Assembly: GCA_900766895.1 (NCBI GenBank)
Contig: CAAFXF010000016.1
Coordinates: forward strand, 1-33,665
Length of the DNA stretch: 33,665 nucleotides
DNA from: Clostridia bacterium
Lineage (GTDB): Bacteria > Bacillota > Clostridia > Oscillospirales > Acutalibacteraceae
Reading direction: 5' to 3'
Numbering within the stretch: the first letter of the stretch is position 1; every line of letters begins with the position of its first letter. Below the pieces are notes generated by a model that had not been told where the DNA came from, made no database searches, and saw only the letters and a list, made by a program, of their open reading frames with translations. Positions 15,795-24,284 of this stretch are shown here, one piece after another. The position numbers were made by a program, and so were the translations under genes.

Positions 15795-18215
15795 TTATTC
15801 AATATCCATTACGGATTTGAGAATATATTTTGCACTCTGCTGAATTTCACCGAGGGTTATACCGTCAGGCTTGCCGAGTGTTGCAAGCAATGTTCCGTCA
15901 GGCTTGCCGTTTGTAACACGGTCTCCGCCCGGCATAAGCAGATTTACGCCTGACCTTATGCGGTAAGCCTGGTCACGCATATTCGGGAACTCAATGCTCT
16001 TTGACGGCTTCATCCACCAGTCAGTCATTACGTTGCCCTCGTAGCCCCACTCGTTTCGCAGTACGGTTACGCAGGTGTCGTAGTTGTAATGGCACCATAC
16101 ATTGTTAATTTTGTTGTACGATGTCATAATGTTTTTAGGCTGACTGTCCTTTATGCAGATTTCAAAAGCCTTTAGGTAAATTTCTCTTAACGCTCTTTCG
16201 CTTATCTGCGAATCGTTTGTGTTGCGGCAAAGCTCCTGATTGTTGCACGCAAAATGCTTTGGACAAGCAGAGCCTCCCTGTGACTGAATACCCTTTACAC
16301 AGGCGGCGCCCATTTTACCGCTGACATACGGGTCCTCCGAAAAGTATTCAAAGTTTCTGCCACACAGAGGATTACGGTGAATGTTCATACCCGGTGCAAG
16401 CAAAACATCGGTGCCCTTTTCCTTCATCTCCTTGGCAATTATTGTGTATAGCTGTTCAACAAGTTCTGTGTTGAATGAGCAAGCCAAAAGCGCACCTATC
16501 GGCAAAAGCGAGCAACAGGAAAGAAGCCTGATGCCCGACGGTCCGTCGGTTGTGATTATAGGACGAATACCCTTGTCACGCAGGCTTTCAAGCACACCGC
16601 CGTAAGCACCTGCGTTGCCCTTCGGTCCCAAAGGGCTGTTCATTTTGTAGTCGCCCCTTGTGATAGCCTCAAGCTCGGTGTTGTCAAGCTGTGCCACAAA
16701 TTCGTCAAGAGTAGCCTTGCCGTTTTTAACATCATCAAGCTTTATACCCTTGTCGCCTGTTTGCTCAATATCGTTTGGCAGGTTGTTGAGTATTCTTGTT
16801 GCAAGGTCGTATTTCTCCTTGGCAACGTGCTTTGAGCCGAGATATATCTTGCCTGATTTTTCCTCTGCTCTCCAAACAATAAAGTCTTTTTTAGGTGCGC
16901 AAACCTGCTTTAGCTGTTGCCAAAGCGCTGTTTCGTCCTGATAATATGTAAATACCTTTTCTGCCTGACGCACATTACTGCCGGCATAAAAGCTGTATTC
17001 ACCGTTTTCTATTACATATGATGATGCGTTGTTTGTTGAGCCGCAGTCGTCAAACGAGGTCAGCTGATACATATCAACAAAAAGCGTAATGCTTTGGCTC
17101 TGCTTCGGTTCAAGAAGCTCTGTTTTGCCAAAGGCCGTCAAGGCTCTGCTTGGATTGCCCAGCCTTCCGCAAGGCTTGCCGAGATAAAGCTGTACGGTTT
17201 CCTTGCCTGCGACGTCGCCTGTGTTGGTAACGGTAAAATTAAATTCAAAGCCGTCGTCATTTGCCTTTACACCGTCACATTTGATGTCAAAGCTTGTGTA
17301 GCTCAAGCCGTATCCAAACGGATAAAGCACCTTGTCCTGCGCAAAGCTTTCAAAGTAACGGTAGCCTACAAAAATATCCTCTGTGTATTCGTTTGCCTTT
17401 TTGTTGCCGAAGCTTGCGGATGACGGATAATCGTAATAGTTTTTTGCTATTGTGTCGGTAAGTCTTCCGCTCGGGTTTACCTTACCGCAAAGGAGGTCTG
17501 CAACGGCGTTTCCGCTTTCCATACCTCCCTGCCAAACATACATAACGGCACCGATTTTATTTCCGTAATGCTTCACCCAGCTCATATCAATGATGTTGCC
17601 GACGTTGAGCAAAACAACAACCTTGTCAAAGTGAGCCGTTACGGTGTCGAGCATTTCAATTTCCTCATCGTGCAGGAAGTAGCTTCCGTTGTCCAAATCA
17701 CAATCTCTGTCCTCGCCCGACGACCTGCCGATTGTTACAACAGCCACGTCGCTGTCTGCCTTTGCCTGTGCCACGATTTCGTCGGTCAGGGGCATTTCCC
17801 AATAACGCAGGGGCCAGTGTGCCCAATATCCGTGCGATACGGGGTTTTTCTCTATCCACTCAAGGTAAATATTGTGCAGATTGCGGTTTAGGTTAAGCCT
17901 GTCGCAGTTTTCTATACCCTCGGCAATGTCTATGTTGTACGGCCTGATAACGTCACCGCCGCTGCCGTAGCCTACAAAAAAGTAATCCTTGTATGTTCTG
18001 CCGAACAAGGATACGGTTGTGCCCTCGGCAAGAGGAAGAACGCCCTTGTTTTCAAGCAATACAGCACCCTCGGCCGCCGCCTGCCTTGCAAGCTCCGGCA
18101 TACCGTCGGATATTACCGTTTCGGTTTGTACACTGCTGTTTTCCTCCTGCGACAGAGAATTAAAGCGTGACACTATGTTGCCTATTTTGTCGTTGATTTT
18201 TTCTTTGATTGTCAT
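15795..18215 (-). CDS. GH3 beta-glucosidase-type glycosidase with reversed domain order
   Basis: An 806-residue enzyme that probably releases sugars from the ends of beta-linked oligosaccharides. The usual GH3 order is TIM barrel, sandwich, fibronectin-III. Here the sandwich domain comes first (about 40-270, GRSSGEDRD, NVGNIIDMSW, QGGMESGNAVAD), then the fibronectin-like part (about 290-420, YPFGYGLSYTSF), and the catalytic barrel last (about 500-806, DGPSGIR, APGMNIHRNPLCGRNFEYFSED, KHFACNN). The nucleophile is D732 in MTDWW. This order is established for Ruminococcus albus and Butyrivibrio enzymes. No signal peptide is seen, so it should act on imported sugars in the cytoplasm. It has a GGGAG site and follows the ClC gene by 17 bases. 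The exact substrate is unknown. Confidence 0.93.
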   Translation of the reverse strand: MTIKEKINDKIGNIVSRFNSLSQEENSSVQTETVISDGMPELARQAAAEGAVLLENKGVLPLAEGTTVSLFGRTYKDYFFVGYGSGGDVIRPYNIDIAEGIENCDRLNLNRNLHNIYLEWIEKNPVSHGYWAHWPLRYWEMPLTDEIVAQAKADSDVAVVTIGRSSGEDRDCDLDNGSYFLHDEEIEMLDTVTAHFDKVVVLLNVGNIIDMSWVKHYGNKIGAVMYVWQGGMESGNAVADLLCGKVNPSGRLTDTIAKNYYDYPSSASFGNKKANEYTEDIFVGYRYFESFAQDKVLYPFGYGLSYTSFDIKCDGVKANDDGFEFNFTVTNTGDVAGKETVQLYLGKPCGRLGNPSRALTAFGKTELLEPKQSQSITLFVDMYQLTSFDDCGSTNNASSYVIENGEYSFYAGSNVRQAEKVFTYYQDETALWQQLKQVCAPKKDFIVWRAEEKSGKIYLGSKHVAKEKYDLATRILNNLPNDIEQTGDKGIKLDDVKNGKATLDEFVAQLDNTELEAITRGDYKMNSPLGPKGNAGAYGGVLESLRDKGIRPIITTDGPSGIRLLSCCSLLPIGALLACSFNTELVEQLYTIIAKEMKEKGTDVLLAPGMNIHRNPLCGRNFEYFSEDPYVSGKMGAACVKGIQSQGGSACPKHFACNNQELCRNTNDSQISERALREIYLKAFEICIKDSQPKNIMTSYNKINNVWCHYNYDTCVTVLRNEWGYEGNVMTDWWMKPSKSIEFPNMRDQAYRIRSGVNLLMPGGDRVTNGKPDGTLLATLGKPDGITLGEIQQSAKYILKSVMDIE

Positions 18216-18232
18216 ATTGCTTCTCCCGAAAA

Positions 18233-19813
18233 TTATGTTGTTGGCTTGTATTGCTCCTTGAATAATTCCTCAAGATGCTCGCTTGTTTTTGCAAGCCGTC
18301 TTTGCGATACAAAAAATACTATCTCGTCACCCACCTTAAGCTCAACATCTCCGTTTGGAGTAATGCTGTCCTCGCCGCGTTCTACGGTGATAATCAGTGC
18401 GTGCCTGCCCCAATCAATGTCCTTGATTTTTTTGTTTGCAAGGTCACTGCCGGTAGGTATTACAAAGGATTTGATAACCTTTTCCATTCTCGGTGCGGTG
18501 TATCCGTCCGTGTCGGTAGAAATTCTTGCAAGCAGGGCGTCATATATCGGCTCACTGCCGAGAAGGTTTGACACGGCATAGCTTGTCAAAGCAACCGTAA
18601 CAAGAGGCAAAAAGTTGTTCATATTGCCTGTAAGCTCAAAGACCAGCACAACGCCGGTGATAGGGCTTTTGATGGTGGCAGAGAAAAAGCCTGCCATACC
18701 GATAACTGCAAATTCCTCCCACAAGCCGTAAGGCAAGCCTGTAAAATGCAGAATAACCGTGCCCAATGAGGCTCCCAAATATGTACCCAAAATGCAAAGC
18801 GGATACAGCGTACCTCCCGGCGCACCGCAGGCAAAGCAAATTGCACCAAACAAAAACTTTGCAACGAGCAGACCGAACATTACGGAAAGACCGGGCTTTT
18901 CGTTCATAAGGTATTCTACCATGGAATGACCGCCGCAAAGCACCTGAGGAACAAGCAAGCCTACAATTCCGCTGAACACAAACACGGTGGGAAGAACAAG
19001 CCTGTTCGGGATGTTTTTCAGTTTTTTGAAGCTGTCAAGCGTTTTGAGCATAATTTTTGTGTAGCCCACGCCCGACAGACCTATGATGATACCGAGCAAA
19101 ACAAGTATCCAATAATACTTAAGCGGAAAGTTAACCGTGTCGTAATTGAATATTGTGCTTTGACCGAAAAACAGCTTGGAAACATAGTCGGCAACAACGG
19201 TTGCAACAATGCCCATACACAAAATGTTTTTGTCAAACGAATGATGAATTTCCTCAAGCACAAACATAATGCCTGCAAGCGGTGCGTTGAATGCCGCCGC
19301 CATACCCGCGCCTGCACCGCAGGAAATCATACGAAGCTCGGTGGTTTTGTCCGCCTTGGTGATTTTTGCAACACCCTTTGCCGCCATACCGCCGAGCTGA
19401 ACGCTCGGACCCTCTCTGCCGAGCGACAGGCCAGCAAAAACCGATGCCGTTGCGCCGATAAGCTTGGCAAGGATAACCCTCCACCATATCGGAGCCTTGC
19501 GTCCTTTAATTTCGCCCGTAACCTGCGGAATACCCGAGCCCGCACAGTCCGGCTCCCACTTGACAATGTAGGACACAAACAGTCCGATTATCGCAAGCGC
19601 CGCAAGCCAAAGAGCAATTTTCCACCAACTACCGCTTATGCCTGTTAAAACCCTGTTGAGTCCGTCCTCCGCAACGGACAGCATATATCGGTACAGCACA
19701 GCGATAAGTCCGGCGGCAACGCCGACCTCAAGACCTCTTATAACAAGAAAAAACGCCTCGCTTCTTTTTGATTGAATTTTTCTTATCGTGTTTATTTTCT
19801 TTGGTTCTTCCAT
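18233..19813 (-). CDS. ClC-family chloride/proton antiporter with C-terminal TrkA-C domain
   Basis: A 526-residue multi-pass membrane protein. The three ClC selectivity signatures are visible: GSGIP (92-96), GREGP with gating glutamate E134, and a GGTLYP segment in place of the usual GxFxP. E188 in the VLEEIHHSF motif matches the proton glutamate E203 of E. coli ClC, and the Tyr in EPIYDALL matches Y445. Both glutamates point to an exchanger rather than a channel. Residues about 440-510 resemble an RCK/TrkA-C ligand-binding domain. The transport ion may be chloride or another halide; a fluoride exchanger is less likely because the GREGP motif is kept. Only a weak ribosome binding site (ATAGG) precedes ATG, and the promoter is almost on top of the start. 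Confidence 0.92.
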   Translation of the reverse strand: MEEPKKINTIRKIQSKRSEAFFLVIRGLEVGVAAGLIAVLYRYMLSVAEDGLNRVLTGISGSWWKIALWLAALAIIGLFVSYIVKWEPDCAGSGIPQVTGEIKGRKAPIWWRVILAKLIGATASVFAGLSLGREGPSVQLGGMAAKGVAKITKADKTTELRMISCGAGAGMAAAFNAPLAGIMFVLEEIHHSFDKNILCMGIVATVVADYVSKLFFGQSTIFNYDTVNFPLKYYWILVLLGIIIGLSGVGYTKIMLKTLDSFKKLKNIPNRLVLPTVFVFSGIVGLLVPQVLCGGHSMVEYLMNEKPGLSVMFGLLVAKFLFGAICFACGAPGGTLYPLCILGTYLGASLGTVILHFTGLPYGLWEEFAVIGMAGFFSATIKSPITGVVLVFELTGNMNNFLPLVTVALTSYAVSNLLGSEPIYDALLARISTDTDGYTAPRMEKVIKSFVIPTGSDLANKKIKDIDWGRHALIITVERGEDSITPNGDVELKVGDEIVFFVSQRRLAKTSEHLEELFKEQYKPTT

Positions 19814-19820
19814 ACCTATT

Positions 19821-19849
19821 ATTATATATGCAGTTTAGTTATATTTCAA
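19821..19849 (-). promoter_or_regulatory. Promoter abutting the ClC start codon
   Basis: On the minus strand, TTGAAA (19844-19849), 17 bases, TATAAT (19821-19826), then only 7 bases before ATG. Initiation at the normal distance would place the first base at or within the start codon, giving a leaderless message. Confidence 0.65.
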
Positions 19850-19868
19850 GATATTCTTTACTAATTAA

Positions 19869-19990
19869 GGCTCCCCTTGTTGCAAGGGGTGCGGGTCTCC
19901 AGTGGAGACCTCTGCACGAAAGTGCAGAAGCACCGACCGAGCCGGCAGGCGAGACGCCGTCACATTTTATATGCGAAACTGAGGGGATAA
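19869..19990 (+). repeat. Dispersed repeat, copy D, with extra hairpin-rich insert
   Basis: The first 21 bases and the last 32 or so match subtype 2 copy B nearly exactly. About 69 bases (19890-19958) replace the AGCT of copy B. The extra part holds GGTCTCCA-G-TGGAGACC (19894-19910), TCTGCAC-GAAA-GTGCAGA (19911-19928) with a GAAA tetraloop, and GGCG-AGA-CGCC (about 19948-19958). It lies between the ClC promoter and the purA terminator. Confidence 0.85.
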
Positions 19991-19991
19991 A

Positions 19992-20024
19992 AAACTGCCC
20001 CGGACGTTTAATCCAAGGCAGTTT
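19992..20024 (-). terminator. Terminator of purA
   Basis: AAACTGCC and GGCAGTTT pair, and the stem continues through TTGGA/TCCGG with G-T pairs around a 7-base loop. The minus-strand product ends in a run of T that overlaps the edge of repeat D. Confidence 0.85.
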
Positions 20025-20028
20025 AATA

Positions 20029-21303
20029 TTAGTCTCTAAAAATAATTGCTTCTCTTTCAGGGCCGTTTGATACCATATTGATTCTGTGGCCAAGCTCGTT
20101 TTCAATGAATTTAACATAATCCTGCGCCTCTTTGGGAAGCTTGTCAAATTCCTTAATTCCTCTGATGTCGCAGTGCCAGCCCTTGAGGGTTTTGAGTACA
20201 GGCTTTGCTTTTTTGAGAAGTGAGGTTGTAGGGAAGTCCTTTGTAACCTCGCCGTCAATTTCGTAGCCGACGCAAACCTTAATTTCCTCAAGATATGAAA
20301 GGCAGTCGAGCGCTGTCATAACAACCTGTGTTGCACCCTGACATTCAATGCCGTAGCGTGATGCCACGCAGTCAAACCAGCCGACTCTTCTCGGTCTGCC
20401 TGTTGTTGCGCCGAATTCACCCTTGTCACCGCCGTGAATACGAAGCTCCTGAGCCTCGTCGCCGAAAATTTCGGATACAAATTCGCCTGCGCCTACTGCC
20501 GATGAATAAGCCTTTGTTACAACAACGATGTCCTCTACCATATGCGGAGGAATGCCTGCTCCTACACAGCCGTAGCCAGCAAGAGTTGATGATGATGTAA
20601 CCATTGGATAAATACCGAAATCAGGGTCCTTAAGTGTACCGAGCTGACCTTCAAGCAAAATGTTCTTGCCGTCCTTGATAGCGTCTGCAATGTACTTGTG
20701 AGTGTCGCAAACATAAGGTGCAATTTTTTCTCTGTACTCAACGCAGGTTGCGTAAAGGTCGTCCTCGTTGAGCAGAGGCTTGTGGTATACGTGCTCGAGA
20801 GTGAGGTTTTTAAGAGTGCAGATGTTCTTAAGCTTTGCCTTTAATGTTTCGTCATCAAACAGCTCGTTAACCTGAATACCGATTTTTGAATATTTGTCGG
20901 AGAAGAAGGGAGCAATTCCGCTTTTTGTTGAGCCAAACGCGTTTTTGCCGAGCCTTTCCTCCTCATATGTATCAAGCAAAATATGATACGGCATAAGGAT
21001 TTGCGCTCTGTCGCTTACGAGAAGCTTTGGATTAAGTCCTGCCTTTTTAACATCCTCAAGCTCGTTGATGAATTTGTTGATGTCAAGTGCAACACCGTTG
21101 CCGATGATGCAGGTTGTGTGGTCGTAGCACACACCTGACGGCATAAGGTGAAGTGCAAATCTGCCATGCTCGTTTATGATGGTATGTCCTGCGTTTGCAC
21201 CGCCTTGAAAGCGAATAACAATATCGCTTTTTTCGGCAAACATATCCGTAATTTTACCCTTGCCCTCGTCGCCCCAATTGGCGCCTACTATTGCTCTTAC
21301 CAT
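20029..21303 (-). CDS. purA: Adenylosuccinate synthetase
   Basis: It condenses IMP with aspartate using GTP to form adenylosuccinate, the first step from IMP to AMP. The 424-residue length is normal. The N-terminus carries the GTP loop GDEGKGK with the catalytic Asp and the catalytic His in NAGHTI; GNGVALD and GATTGRPRRVGW also fit. The C-terminus ends GPEREAIIFRD. AAAGGAGA precedes ATG by about 9 bases. It follows the beta-helix gene by 58 bases, with a 12-base direct repeat in the gap, and has its own terminator. Confidence 0.97.
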   Translation of the reverse strand: MVRAIVGANWGDEGKGKITDMFAEKSDIVIRFQGGANAGHTIINEHGRFALHLMPSGVCYDHTTCIIGNGVALDINKFINELEDVKKAGLNPKLLVSDRAQILMPYHILLDTYEEERLGKNAFGSTKSGIAPFFSDKYSKIGIQVNELFDDETLKAKLKNICTLKNLTLEHVYHKPLLNEDDLYATCVEYREKIAPYVCDTHKYIADAIKDGKNILLEGQLGTLKDPDFGIYPMVTSSSTLAGYGCVGAGIPPHMVEDIVVVTKAYSSAVGAGEFVSEIFGDEAQELRIHGGDKGEFGATTGRPRRVGWFDCVASRYGIECQGATQVVMTALDCLSYLEEIKVCVGYEIDGEVTKDFPTTSLLKKAKPVLKTLKGWHCDIRGIKEFDKLPKEAQDYVKFIENELGHRINMVSNGPEREAIIFRD

Positions 21304-21329
21304 AATAAGAAAATCTCCTTTAGACTGTG

Positions 21330-21355
21330 TTATATAGCTTGTTTTATATAGCTTG
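21330..21355. repeat. 12-bp direct repeat upstream of purA
   Basis: TTATATAGCTTG occurs at 21330-21341 and again at 21344-21355, a period of 14. It is in the short gap between the beta-helix stop and the purA ribosome binding site. It could be a regulator site or a duplication; no promoter of good quality is clear here. Confidence 0.6.
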
Positions 21356-21361
21356 GACGGC

Positions 21362-22957
21362 TTACTTCTTTTTAATGTTTCCGCCCTTGTTTTTGCTGCA
21401 TTTTACGTTCTTAATTGATGCCTTTTTTGCTGTTGGGTGAATGTAGATGCCCTTTTGCTTGTTAGATCTGATTTTTCCGCCGGAAATATTGGCTGTTGAT
21501 GAATTGCGAACAACAATGCCGTTTTCCTTACAGCTCGAAATGTCGTTGGATTTCAACGTTGCTGTTGATTTTGTATCAACACAAATTCCGTTTTTGCTGA
21601 ATTTGGAAAGCTTGTTTGATGTGGCGGTAATGCTCTTTGATTTTACAAGATACAGGCCGTTGCCCGAATTTGCAACGCCGTTGCCGTACAGCTTGTTGCT
21701 TTTTACGGTTGCTGTGTTGCAATCCTCAAGCTTGACAGCTTGGCTCGGATGAGCCGATGTTCCGCCTTTTTTGACGGATACGGTGTTGCTTGTAATTTGA
21801 GATTTGCAGGCACCTGTCAGCCAAATTCCGTACGCGTAGCTGTTCATAGTGATTTTGTTGCCTGTGATTTTTAGGTTGTATACCTGATAATCTCCGGCAG
21901 GGATGCCGTTGTTTGATGAGCCGGTTTTTATACCGTAAACCTTGATGCCGTAAGGCACAACCTTAAACTGATTGTCGCTCGGCTTGCCAAGCGAAATTGT
22001 GTTGTTGCTGATTGTTGAGCCTGTGTCCTTAACGGTTTGGTTAGCCTTGTAGTATGTGTTGGCAAAGCCTTGGTTGACCGTTCTGAACAAAATTCCTGCA
22101 CCGCTGTTGCTGATAACGTTGTTGCTGATTACGGCACCGATAAAGTTTGCACAGGTGATTGCGTAGCCACCGATGTTTGTAAAGGTGTTGTTTGTGATTT
22201 TAACATTGCGCATATAAGTGCCTGTTTGCACGCTGTGTGCGCCTACGCCGCGGTTAACATTGTTGAATTTGCAGTTTCTAACGGTGACGTTTTCAACACC
22301 GAGCCCGTCATAGCTTACATCGTATGCTCTGCCGGTGTAGTGGCTCTTTTCCAAAACATCAAACTGGATAGCCTCCATATTGACATTTTTGTTTTCTGTT
22401 CTGTAATAACCGGAAAAGGTACAGTTGTTTACGGTAACATTTTTACAGCCTGCAACAGTCAGGTGGTGGCTGTCACGGCAATTCTTAAAGGTTACATTGT
22501 TAAATGCAAGGTTTGTTGTGTGGTCAAAATTGGCGATACCGCCCTTTTTTGATACCGTTGTTGCATTTGCATCAAATGTACCGCCTGTAACAGATATGTT
22601 TTGATAATAGTCATAGCCTGTTGCAGGGTCTGTATTTCTGCCCACACGAAGCATAGAGCCCGCGTAATCACCCTTAACAAAGGTAACACCGTCAAGCCTT
22701 AAATGCTCGTTTGAATAAATGGTGATGTTTTGTGTAAGGGTATATGTGCCGGCAGGCACGATAAATTCGTACTGATTGTCGGGTGTTGCAATACCCTCGT
22801 ATTGTGCAAGTGCTTTTCTGATTGATTTTGTAACGTCACCCGACACGTCAATTTGTACGGTTTGAAGGTCGTTTGCCTGTGCGCTGATCGGAGCAGCTGC
22901 CCCGATGCTTGCCGTCATTAGTAATGCCATAGCAAGCGATAAAATTTTCTTTTTCAT
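21362..22957 (-). CDS. Secreted right-handed parallel beta-helix protein
   Basis: A 531-residue protein with a signal peptide (about 1-28, cleavage likely near SAQA|ND). The rest shows the short repeating pattern of pectate-lyase-like beta-helices: many turns with N-N-x-hydrophobic ladders such as NVTFKNC, NVTVNNCTFSG, NVTVRNCKFNN, NVKITNNTFTN, ISNNTISLG and, late, ATLKSNDISSCKENGI. Such proteins bind or cut polysaccharides or act as surface fibres. I cannot identify catalytic residues with confidence, so lyase activity is not claimed. It lies 34 bases after the AICAR transformylase gene and has only a weak ribosome binding site. A basic tail (GGNIKKK) ends it. Confidence 0.85.
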   Translation of the reverse strand: MKKKILSLAMALLMTASIGAAAPISAQANDLQTVQIDVSGDVTKSIRKALAQYEGIATPDNQYEFIVPAGTYTLTQNITIYSNEHLRLDGVTFVKGDYAGSMLRVGRNTDPATGYDYYQNISVTGGTFDANATTVSKKGGIANFDHTTNLAFNNVTFKNCRDSHHLTVAGCKNVTVNNCTFSGYYRTENKNVNMEAIQFDVLEKSHYTGRAYDVSYDGLGVENVTVRNCKFNNVNRGVGAHSVQTGTYMRNVKITNNTFTNIGGYAITCANFIGAVISNNVISNSGAGILFRTVNQGFANTYYKANQTVKDTGSTISNNTISLGKPSDNQFKVVPYGIKVYGIKTGSSNNGIPAGDYQVYNLKITGNKITMNSYAYGIWLTGACKSQITSNTVSVKKGGTSAHPSQAVKLEDCNTATVKSNKLYGNGVANSGNGLYLVKSKSITATSNKLSKFSKNGICVDTKSTATLKSNDISSCKENGIVVRNSSTANISGGKIRSNKQKGIYIHPTAKKASIKNVKCSKNKGGNIKKK

Positions 22958-22991
22958 ATGTCACACATCTTTTATGTCGTTATATTCGTTT

Positions 22992-24167
22992 TTAGTGGTG
23001 GAAAAGTCTTATGCCTGTCATAGCCATTGCAATTCCGTAGCTGTCACAGCACTCGATAACATTTTCATCTCTTACCGAGCCACCCGGCTGTGCAATGTAC
23101 TTAACACCGGATTTAACCGCTCTTTCGATGTTGTCTTCAAACGGGAAGAATGCGTCGGAGCCGAGAGCCACGTTGTCCATCTTTTCGTGCCAATCGGCCT
23201 TTTCCTCTGCGGTAAACGGCTGTGGCTTTTCGGTAAAGTATCTTTGCCATACTCCGTCCTTAAGCAATTCCTCGTAATCGTCCGAAATGTAAAGGTCAAT
23301 AGCATTGTCGGCATCGCATTTTCTTATGCCGTCGATGAACGGAAGGTTTAGCACCTTTTCGTTTCTTCTCAGCCAAAGCATATCTGCCTTTGAGCCTGCC
23401 ATTCTTGTGCAGAGAATTCTGCTCTGCTGGCCTGCGCCTACGCCGAGGGTTTGTCCGCCCTTTGCGTATACAACCGAATTAGACTGTGTATACTTAAGTG
23501 TAATCATAGAGATAAGCAGGTCAATCTTTGCAATCTCGGGAATGTCCTTAACCTTTGTAGGCATATCGTTAAAGAGGTCCATGGTGATTTTTGCATCGTT
23601 GCGCTTTTGCTCAAACTTGATGCCGAAAACCTGCTTTGTTTCCATAGGCTCCGGAGTATAATCCTTATCAATTTGAATGATGAGGAAGTTGCCTCGTCTT
23701 TTTGACTTGAGGAGCTCAAGTGCCTTTTCGCTGTATGACGGAGCGATAATGCCGTCTGAAACCTCTTTCATAAGGAACTGTGCAACCGATTCGTCACACT
23801 CATCCGAAAGGGCAACAAAGTCGCCGAAGGATGACTGTCTGTCACAGCTTCTTGCTCTGACATAAGCCTGTGCGATAGGAGAAAGCTCAAGCCCGTCAGG
23901 AACCATACAAACCTTTCTGTCGATTTCGTCAAGCGGTTGTGCAACTGCCGCGCCGGCGGGAGAAACGTGCTTAAAGCTTGCCGCGCTTGCAAGGCCCGTT
24001 GCCTCCTTAAGCTCCTTAACAAGCTGCCAGGAATTGAACGCGTCAAGAAGATTGATGTAGCCTGCCGCACCGTTAAGCACGGTGAACGGAAGCTCCTTGC
24101 CGTCCATATGAATCCTTGCCGGATTTTGATTTGGGTTGCATCCGTATTTCAATTTGTACTCTGTCAT
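22992..24167 (-). CDS. purH: Stand-alone AICAR formyltransferase (PurH C-terminal domain)
   Basis: It transfers the formyl group of 10-formyl-tetrahydrofolate to AICAR to make FAICAR, the penultimate step to IMP. The 391-residue product matches only the transformylase half of PurH: K66-H67 in SFKHVSPAGAA are the catalytic pair, and the C-terminus IAQPGGSVRDENVIECCD...TGIRLFHH is diagnostic. The N-terminal IMP cyclohydrolase (MGS-like) domain is absent, so another protein must close the ring. I chose ATG at 24167 rather than the upstream in-frame start at 24191, because AGGAG (CTCCT at 24175-24179 on the plus strand) sits 7 bases before it. Its promoter in the divergent gap is not resolved. 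Confidence 0.93.
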   Translation of the reverse strand: MTEYKLKYGCNPNQNPARIHMDGKELPFTVLNGAAGYINLLDAFNSWQLVKELKEATGLASAASFKHVSPAGAAVAQPLDEIDRKVCMVPDGLELSPIAQAYVRARSCDRQSSFGDFVALSDECDESVAQFLMKEVSDGIIAPSYSEKALELLKSKRRGNFLIIQIDKDYTPEPMETKQVFGIKFEQKRNDAKITMDLFNDMPTKVKDIPEIAKIDLLISMITLKYTQSNSVVYAKGGQTLGVGAGQQSRILCTRMAGSKADMLWLRRNEKVLNLPFIDGIRKCDADNAIDLYISDDYEELLKDGVWQRYFTEKPQPFTAEEKADWHEKMDNVALGSDAFFPFEDNIERAVKSGVKYIAQPGGSVRDENVIECCDSYGIAMAMTGIRLFHH

Positions 24168-24222
24168 ATTTAAGCTCCTGTATATAATCATTATATTACA
24201 TTATACATTGTACAATATTTTG

Positions 24223-24251
24223 TTGCAGTTTGCAAGTGAGTTTGGTACAAT
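24223..24251 (+). promoter_or_regulatory. Promoter of the ATP-grasp pair
   Basis: TTGCAG (24223-24228) and TACAAT (24246-24251) with a 17-base spacer. Initiation near 24258 gives a leader of about 27 bases containing AGAGG at 24273-24277. Confidence 0.7.
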
Positions 24252-24284
24252 ATTTAAGGTAATTTGTAGAAAAGAGGCGTGGTA

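Noticed and set aside
15795..18215. Fusion or frameshift joining two partial GH3 genes
   Set aside because: The frame is continuous, each domain is complete, and the reversed order is known for rumen GH3 enzymes.
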